Source: Halichoerus grypus
Taxonomy: Eukaryota; Chordata; Mammalia; Carnivora; Phocidae
Direction: 5' to 3'
DNA length: 64,000 nucleotides
NCBI RefSeq assembly: GCF_964656455.1
Contig: NC_135715.1
Coordinates: 145,507,935-145,571,934 of the forward strand
Shown piece after piece: positions 57,277 through 64,000 of the stretch. Made by a program: the position numbers and the translations under genes. Below the pieces are notes generated by a model. It saw only the letters and a list, made by a program, of their open reading frames with translations, had not been told where the DNA came from and did not search any database. Each line of letters opens with the position of its first letter. The stretch's first letter is position 1.

Positions 57277-57293
57277 ACAATACGTAAGTTTTA
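57277..57293. repeat. L1 target-site duplication, right copy
   Basis: ACAATACGTAAGTTTTA, partner of the copy at 50217-50233. Confidence 0.93.
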
Positions 57294-57970
57294 AAACAAT
57301 CAATTCTAAAATGATTCTTAATGAAAGGATTTAATGCTTTATTTAATCACCTTTGATAGAAGCAAAGGTAAGAATCCTCTGATTGTTATTTATAGTTCAT
57401 GCTCTTAAAAATATTGCTTTATGTCAAATGTTTTCTCACTGGATCGTAGCATTAGGATGAAAATCATAATTGAAATTTCCATTATAAAGTCTTGCTTTAG
57501 AGCTACATTATCACTTACATGTCAATGTGAAGCAACACACATACACAGACACATTTACTATTTAATAAAGCTTTATTGGTAATTTGATCATTTCTTAGTT
57601 GGTTTTATGAATATGAGAGATTTAGAAAAACCTATGTGTCATCCCAGGACAATTTATTTTTGAAGAGACTTTGTTTACTAATATTTTTTAAGGTCAAAAA
57701 CTGATTATGGATAGTTTATGAATAAGTAAAATTAATAAGTATGTTATAAGAATAAAAATAGCAAATCTGATTCATTTTCTGTGAATCAGAGTTTAGAGAA
57801 TCTGCGGTGTGTATCTTACAAAACAAGGTTAGATTTTACATTGACGACTATTGATTTGGCAGAAGAGTTTTATTTCCACTGGTTTCTTTTCAGTCTCACC
57901 CAAAAGCAGGTATTGGATGTTTTTCCTTCTTTAACTCCTTACTTTAGTGTTCTTACTCAATCTGTGTATT
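57294..57970. other. Unassigned AT-rich sequence
   Basis: Nothing recognised. A 63-codon sense frame at 57781-57972 has no identifiable product. Confidence 0.42.
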
Positions 57971-58130
57971 AGAAATCACCAGTGAGGTCTTAAAAAATAT
58001 TGATGTCTTGTTCTTACCTCAGACCCGTTGAAACAAAATCTCTTTGGCAATGGGCTGTTGAAGCCTGGGCTGTGTTGTTTTTAATTTATGCGAGTTTGAT
58101 ATGCATTTAGGATTGAGATTTGTATGACCT
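57971..58130 (+). mobile_element. MER5-like (hAT-Charlie) fragment
   Basis: AATCACCAGTGAGGTCTTAAAAAATATTGATG ... TGGGCTGTTG resembles a MER5-type non-autonomous hAT element. Diverged. Confidence 0.5.
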
Positions 58131-58149
58131 TCCAAGTCAAAGTATGGGC

Positions 58150-58310
58150 TTTGGACTGATGCAATGTTGTCACCTGGCAGCTTGTTGAAAAGACGGAATC
58201 TCAGACTGCACTACAGGCTTATTGAATCAGAATTTGTATTTTAACAAGATCCCCAGGTGAAGGCATTTGCATAGCAAAGTTTGAGGTGTTAGAGTTCTGG
58301 GCCATTGCAG
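58150..58310 (-). mobile_element. Second MER5-like (hAT-Charlie) fragment
   Basis: GTCACCTGGCAGCTTGTTGAAA ... GAATCAGAATTTGTATTTTAACAAGATCCCCAGGTGA contains both ends of the MER5 pattern (CACCTGG ... CCAGGTGA), so it may be nearly complete. Strand is uncertain because the element is semi-palindromic. Confidence 0.58.
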
Positions 58311-59983
58311 AGGAGGGTTTATCTATTTGATGTAATTAAGAACAGCAGAGCAAAGTGTATCTGTTCTTTAAATAAACATGGAAGAACGGGAGAATGTTGA
58401 GACGAAGTCTTCCATATCTGATAATGAGAAGGAGTGCTATTATAGCTTCACCTCACAAGATATGTGGACCGTCAATTTTGGGAGACTGTCATGTAGTCTC
58501 ATTGGGACAATAAAAACTTGGAGCTTGCTTTGGTAAGCAAAGATGCCAACCCTGCACACCTTTATCCTGTGAAGTGAGCCCCACTCAGACCTCCTGAGGG
58601 AAAACCTCTTCCTCAAGGACAGCTGTAACAACCACAGTGGGCACTGCTAGGTGAGATTATCCCCCTCTTCCTCGTATTTTTCCCATCTAGTGCTTCTTGC
58701 ATAAATTTGGACTGGTTTCCTTCTAGACTTTAGCCTTTTTAATCTTAAAATCATTTTATTTTCTCAAAATGCTTGACTCTTACAAGCAAAAGATGAGGCT
58801 TTCAAATTATTGTCTCTGTTATGAATTTGAAATACTACCTAGGACCTCCAAAGTAGATATAATCTTTCTATAAGGTTTTGAATATGAAGAAACAGATGTC
58901 TCAAGCTGAATACAGGAAGGAAGGCACAGAAGATAACTTTGAGGGAAACTTTGGTTGATCTAATATTTAACAATGAATGATGAGGATAGCTCTCTGTAGT
59001 TATGATTAGAATATTAGTTCTTAGATCTATAATTTATTCTTATTTGGTGCTTTGATATAAAGAATCTTTACATTTATTTTTAACTCTAAGGGACTACATT
59101 TTAAATAATATTTGTTGGTTCAGTACTTCCTGCAAGGGAAAGTAAAATCCAATATAATTTGGATTTGATTATAAATAGTATACATTACTTACAAGGCTTC
59201 AAGCACTCACCACTTAAAAACAAAACTTGTGTCCCTCACATGATATCCTTGATCTCCAAGAGGTGCTTCCTAATAGGTTGATTGCATGTTCAAAATTCAT
59301 TACAGATGAAAAAAGACATTACAGAATGATGTCTTTTATCTCGGTAGGTTGATAACTACGTGGTATAGGCATACACATAATAAAGTACAAGATTTGTCCA
59401 GACGTATCATATCTTCTTAATACACATATAGCCTAAATCAAATGAAATCCTGATCTTAGTCCAGTTCAGATTACACAGATATTCAGTGCCAGTATTATTT
59501 GATAATAATATTATTATTTTTTCTTTCTTTTTTGAAAAGAAAATTTATGTTAAGCTGTATCTATGTAAAGCACTATTATTAAATTTATGATGTTTTATGT
59601 CCAAACATAGGCGTATGCTCATATGCAATTTGATTTTTATTAATAAATGGAATAAGTCATGGATCATTTATGAAACAATATTATTGAGTATATTAGTCAA
59701 TAAATAGGTGGTGTGATAAAACCCCTACCTGTGGCCCCAAATCTATCAATGTGGGTTAATTTCCCTCTTTTTATATCCAGGTATACAGGGATCCAAGTTT
59801 CCTCAATCTTCACATGTCACTACACCACATGGATGCCTGACATCCAACTTTGCCAAGATAGAAAACTAAATTCTATCAACTTTATAAGATTGGGAAAGAA
59901 ATGAATGCCCATGTTCTTATATGAAAGTAGTAAGCAGTATTCAGTGTTTCTACCAAAGATATCAGAATGTAAATAACATGATT
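58311..59983. other. Unassigned sequence
   Basis: 58,370-58,700 is less AT-rich than its surroundings and holds a 63-codon antisense frame (58440-58631) with no recognisable domain. The rest is AT-rich with no transposon identified. Confidence 0.42.
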
Positions 59984-60350
59984 ATATATATATATATATG
60001 ATTATATATACATATGATTATATATATACACACATGCTTGAGATTATTATATTTATATGCACACAAGTGTATATATGCATGCATGTATGTGTATATGTAC
60101 ACATATGTACACATATGTGTACAAAGTACATAAGCAGTGTCATATATAATATATATTACATATGTTATATATGTGAGTATATATACATAAACATGAGTAT
60201 ATGTGTACATTATACGTACATTATACGTATAATGTATGTATGTGTACATGTGTATATGTGTACATTATACATACATTATACATATGAGTATATGTGTGTG
60301 TGTATATATATATGAGTATATATATTATATATATATATACTCATATATAA
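59984..60350. repeat. TA/TACA/TGTA-rich compound satellite
   Basis: Long alternating purine-pyrimidine stretch built of TATA, TACACA and TGTGTA words, with ACATTATAC(G/A)T repeated several times between 60,207 and 60,282. It gives tyrosine/isoleucine-rich frames on both strands (59962-60249, 59998-60315), which are artefacts. Confidence 0.95.
60307..60349. repeat. Perfect 18-bp inverted repeat with 7-nt loop
   Basis: TATATATGAGTATATATA (60307-60324) and TATATATACTCATATATA (60332-60349) are exact reverse complements around a 7-nt loop, at the end of the TA-rich satellite. Confidence 0.93.
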
Positions 60351-61569
60351 TGTACTTAGGTAATGCTTAGGTTCCATTTTTATAGCAACTATGTACCTTC
60401 ATTCCTTTAATTAACAATATGTATTAATATCTACTATGGGCTGAGACCTAGTTGCTAAATACATATTTATGGAAAGGGTGATTTACTAATTAATGGCTTA
60501 TTTAACCATTTATTATGAGTGCAGCTGCAGTTCTATAAAGTTTAGATATATGTCTATTCTTATTTGTGTTACAATAATTTATCTGTTGGAACATGTTTGA
60601 GTCGACCACTAGATCCTTACTTCTAGCGTTCTATTTCTTTTCTCCATAAATGTTTCAGAGGAAATATTAGAAATATATATAAATAGACACTAAAGAATTA
60701 CTGGAGTAATTCAACACACTCCTGCTTCAGCAACTTTATTTGAATCTTTTTTATATTTGTTGTTTACAACAACTCTGAATAAAATGTAAATTTTCCCACA
60801 GGTTCTTAAAATAGATGTGTTTACAAAAATTCTCAGGAGGAACATATGAGTTGAATAACAAGAAGTTTTCCTTTTATAAGTCTCTTTAGCATATTTTTTC
60901 TTGGGGCAATTCAGGCAGACTAAACAATTTTGATACAAATAAGAGCTGCTTAAATTGTAATTTTAAAAGAAGTCTTGAAATAGGTATGTCTCTTCTTGAG
61001 AAGAATTGATGTGTATGTAGTATGAAAACTCATTCCCAAAAGATAATTGGAGCATTTTTCTTTTATCTGTGAGTTGATTCTTAATAATCAGAAAGTGTTC
61101 TAATTTTAAAGATGAGGGGGAATAAAAAGAAAAAAAAAATCCAAGCTAACTCAAAAGTTAATAGTAGATTGAAATAACCACAAATACAACTTTCAAATAG
61201 TTTTGTTCTTTTAAAATATGTCTTACTGTGGCTTCTAAAATTAGTTTAACAGATAAAAAAAGAAATAATTTCTATGTTTCTTCTGTTCATTTTAAGCATT
61301 TTCTATGTGTATATATATGTATGTACATATGTATAAATTTATATAATTCTTAATGTTTACTGAAAACAAACACATCAGATTTGAATTCTGTATCTGTACT
61401 TCAGGTATCATTCAATTTGTTTTATTACTATCTGAATGTGATCCATTATACAATTACTCAAACAAGGTTATGCAATTAAGGTTCTCACACATTTTCCCTC
61501 GACTAGAATTCAAGTTTATAATTCAATCCGTAAAAGATATTTTTAAAAGACTAATCATTTCTTACTGCT
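60351..61569. other. Unassigned AT-rich sequence
   Basis: 60,405-60,465 is weakly MIR-like. A TATATATATGTATGTACATA patch lies at 61,309-61,333. A 147-codon sense frame (61353-61796) runs into an LTR and shows no domain. Confidence 0.42.
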
Positions 61570-62022
61570 TCAAATATATTATCTTACACTTCTGGGAGTC
61601 AGAAATCCAGAATGGGTATTACTGGGCTAAAATCAAGGTGTCTGCAGTGTCGTGTTTCTCCCGGAAATCCCAGGGAAGAACCCATTCCTGGTTTTCTGAA
61701 ACTTTTAGAGGCTTCCTGTATTTCTTGGCTCACAGCCCCTCCCACTTTCAAAGCAGAAGTGGCCAGTTGAGTCTTTTTCACATCTTATCACTCTGACCTC
61801 TGCTGTCTTCACATCTTCTCTCACTCTGACCCTCCATCTCCTTCCTCCACATTGAGCGGACCTTTGCCATTACAGTGGACACAAATGAGTAACCCAAAAT
61901 AATCTCTTCATCTCATGATCTTAGCTGTAATCACAGCTACCAAGTTCCTTTTGCCATGTAAGGTAAGATACTCACAAGTTCCAAGGACTGTCCTGTGAAC
62001 ATCTTTGTGGAGCTATTACATT
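61570..62022 (-). mobile_element. MaLR-like LTR, antisense
   Basis: CTTACACTTCTGGGAGTCAG, GGGCTAAAATCAAGGTGTCT, CTTGGCTCACAGCCCCTCCC, CACATCTTATCACTCTGACC and CCTTTTGCCATGTAAGGTAA are inverted landmarks of an old eutherian LTR. Diverged, with no internal region beside it. Subfamily not named. Confidence 0.7.
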
Positions 62023-62589
62023 TTCTTTGTGGAGCATATACTTTTTCTTTATAATTTCAGAGAACTTCTCTCCCTGCCTTCCCCACTCTCACTTAATAGC
62101 AGGTAATCATTATTAACCACGCAGTGTGCATCCTCCCAGACCATTTTTTATATGTACCTACCTACAAATAGGTAGATACTTACATCATGGGATATTATTA
62201 TTATGTTACTGAACTTGAATTTCCCTTCAAATATATTTTGTGAATATTTTTCAGAGTTTTTTTTAACAGACCTACCATGGATTTACATGTAAACACATTT
62301 TTAATTTGATGATTACTGCCAAATTGTTCACTAAAAATGTTGCAAAATTTAGACACCCACTTACTGTGTTGGGAGTATTCTTTTCTTTACAATTGTTTGT
62401 GAAGCTTGGACATTATAATTCATTATAATATTAGTCAAATTGGGAAAAAAGTATTTAGTTATTTTAATTTGTTTCCATGATTACTACTGAATCTAAGCAC
62501 CTCTTTATAGATACTGTGATTTAAAAAGTGCTAAAATCTAGAAGGAAAAGAAATGAGCCATGCTATGTGATGAAGAGAATTACCAGAAA
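62023..62589. other. Unassigned AT-rich sequence
   Basis: Nothing recognised. Confidence 0.42.
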
Positions 62590-62604
62590 TTAATACCTGT
62601 TTTT

Positions 62605-62794
62605 TTTCAAAGATTTTATTTATTTATTTGACAGAGAGAGAGCGAGCACAAGCAGGGGGAGCAGGGGCAGAGGGAGAGGGAGAAACAGGCTTCCCGCTGA
62701 GCAGGGAGTCTGATGCGGGGCTAGATCTCAGGACCCTGGGATCATGACCTGAGCTGAAGGCAGACGGTTAACAACTGAGCCACCCAGGAGCCCC
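62605..62794 (-). mobile_element. SINEC, antisense
   Basis: T-rich tail, AAAGATTTTATTTATTTATT, GA-rich body, head GGGGCTCCTGGGTGGCTCAG on the minus strand. The target duplication TTAATACCTGTTTTT at 62590-62604 and 62795-62809 is perfect. Confidence 0.96.
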
Positions 62795-62809
62795 TTAATA
62801 CCTGTTTTT

Positions 62810-63297
62810 AAAATGTTTGTATAATGGTTATGGATAAATCAATAAATAAATCAATGAAAGAGATGAGAGTAAGGAAAGAAATAAGAATGTTAACACTATT
62901 TTATTTAACAAATAATGTTGGGGAAAGTGGCTGAAAAGAAACAAACAAGAATTTAAATAAAGCCTTATTTTTACATCACTTCGGATTATAATATTAGACA
63001 ATACATAATAAACAGGGTCAGTTTTCCAAGAAGATTGAACAAGTCTTATGGTGTATGTGCCTAACAGCAGAGTATCAAAACATATGAGGTAAAAACTGTT
63101 AGAACTGCAAGGAAAAATAGAAAAATTCACTCATAGTTGGAGTCCTCAGCACCCCTCTGTCTGTATTTGCTTGATTCAGTAGCTGACAGATCAGTAAGTT
63201 AAACTAAACTAAACATCATCAATCAACTGGATCTATTTATATTCATAAAACATTTCATACACATTCTTCTCAGTGCCACTTGGAACATTCAACAGGT
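62810..63297. other. Unassigned sequence
   Basis: A 100-codon antisense frame (62828-63130) is hydrophobic and serine-rich with no recognisable domain. No transposon identified. Confidence 0.42.
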
Positions 63298-63876
63298 GCA
63301 TTGGTTTGCCTGGAATACTGTAAAAAAATACCATAAACTGGCTAATGTAAACAACATAAATATATTTTGTCAAAGATCTAGAGGTAAGAAACCCAAGATT
63401 GAGGTGTCAGCTGGTGGAGCACCTGGCTGGCTCAATCGGAAGAGCATGCAGCTCTTGATCTTGGGGTCGTGAGTTTGAACCCCATGTGAGGTATAGAGAT
63501 TACCTAAATAAATAAAAATAGAAAAAAAAAAAAGGTGTCAGCAGAGTTTCTTCCTTCTGATGGCTGTGAGGAAGCATCTGTACATCCCACTTTCCTAGCT
63601 TCTGGTGATTTACTGGCAATCTTTGACATTTCCTGATTTGAAAGTATCATCCTGACCTTTGCCTTTATCTTCACATTAACAACCTCTCTGTGTCCATGTC
63701 TATTTCCAAATGTCCTCATTTTACAGGACACCAGCCATATTGTATCAGGTCCCACCCTAATGACTTCATCTCAACTAATTACATCTGCAACAACCCTATT
63801 TCTAAATAAGGTAATATTCTTAAGTATCAGAGTAAGGATTTTAACATAAGGATTTTAGGTGTACATGAGTCAACCC
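63298..63876 (-). mobile_element. MaLR (MLT1-like) LTR, antisense, split by a SINE
   Basis: TGCATTGGTTTGCCTGGAATAC ... CCATAAACTGGC on the left and CTTCCTTCTGATGGCTGTGAGG, ATTTCCAAATGTCCTCATTTTAC, GACACCAGCCATATTG on the right are the inverted MaLR order, interrupted by the SINE at 63,412-63,532. Confidence 0.75.
63412..63532 (+). mobile_element. tRNA-Lys-like SINE, divergent type, sense
   Basis: A short element with a better preserved tRNA-Lys body than the other SINEs: A-box region TGGCTCAATCGGAAGAGCAT, anticodon-stem region with CTT (GCAGCTCTTGATCTTGGGG), B-box region GTGAGTTTGAACCCC, then an AATAAATAAAAATAG tail. It lacks the CT-rich body. Flanked by AGGTGTCAGC at 63402-63411 and 63533-63542. 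It is a retroposed SINE and not a tRNA gene: it has no acceptor stem and sits between target duplications. Confidence 0.85.
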
Positions 63877-64000
63877 ATCAATACAAGATAGACCACGTTC
63901 TGGGCTATAAAACACACCATAACATAAATAACAGAATAGAAATCATACAAAGTATTCTCTTATAAATTATTGTAAATACAGTGTCATCCTCAGCCACTTA
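63877..64000. other. Unassigned sequence
   Basis: Short AT-rich end of the window. Nothing recognised. Confidence 0.4.

Noticed and set aside
58440..58631. 63-codon antisense frame in a less AT-rich patch
   Set aside because: Too short and without recognisable similarity or exon borders; kept as unassigned sequence.
59962..60315. Tyrosine/isoleucine-rich frames of about 100 codons on both strands
   Set aside because: Direct translation of the TA/TACA satellite.
61353..61796. 147-codon sense frame
   Set aside because: Its second half is an antisense MaLR LTR and the first half is AT-rich DNA with no recognisable domain.
63412..63532. Possible tRNA-Lys gene
   Set aside because: No acceptor stem pairing or CCA-end context, an AATAAA-type tail, and flanking target duplication: a SINE.

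Overview
This is nuclear DNA from a mammal of the order Carnivora, probably a caniform/arctoid such as a bear, seal or mustelid-type animal. The evidence is about twenty copies of the tRNA-Lys-derived Can-SINE (SINEC) in both orientations, carnivore-type LINE-1 copies, and older eutherian repeats (MaLR/ERVL LTRs, MER2, MER5-like, MIR, L1M). Species cannot be set from sequence alone. I found no host protein-coding exon, no functional RNA gene and no CRISPR or prokaryotic operon. The window reads as an AT-rich intergenic or deep intronic stretch, and every open frame I examined is either a transposon relic or a chance frame.

Layout. 1-9 kb: ancient L1 pieces, a SINE, a MER2 DNA transposon with TA target duplication, a MaLR/ERVL-type LTR ending in a CA microsatellite, and a second LTR split by a probable solo LTR. 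9-14 kb: SINEs, MIRs, a short L1 with perfect target duplication and two sense MaLR LTRs. 14-16.2 kb: a 5'-truncated L1 carrying a SINE whose tail has grown into a long CTTT/CCTT microsatellite. 16-22 kb: mostly unrecognised AT-rich DNA with SINEs. 22.1-23.25 kb: a 5'-inverted (twin-primed) L1. 24-28.8 kb: SINEs, MaLR, L1M 3' sequence and an ERV-type LTR. 28.9-32.8 kb: an old antisense L1 with a nested SINE. 32.9-34.0 kb: an antisense L1 piece whose 3' end is not L1. 34.8-35.2 kb: a second twin-primed L1. 35.7-37.3 kb: a three-layer nest (old repeat, MLT1 LTR, L1). 38.7-40.6 kb: antisense L1. 41.9-44.0 kb: old L1 invaded by four SINEs, two of them at the same site in opposite orientation. 44.8-47.5 kb: two solo LTRs, one inside an ancient L1. 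48-50 kb: three SINEs and a short L1 with target duplications. 50.23-57.28 kb: a full-length antisense L1 with a 17-bp target duplication. 57.3-64 kb: MER5-like pieces, a TA-rich satellite with a palindrome, and two MaLR LTRs, one with a tRNA-Lys-like SINE inside.

The pieces do not form a pathway. What ties them together is target-primed reverse transcription by L1, which made the L1 and SINE copies and their target duplications. The one full-length L1 in view is dead: ORF1 has early stops, ORF2 has several stops and frameshifts, and the polymerase FADD motif reads FAND. I did not find a new biological system. The observations most worth checking are a chimeric L1-type insertion at 32,907-34,014, the inverted SINE pair at 42,663-43,051 and the two twin-primed L1s.
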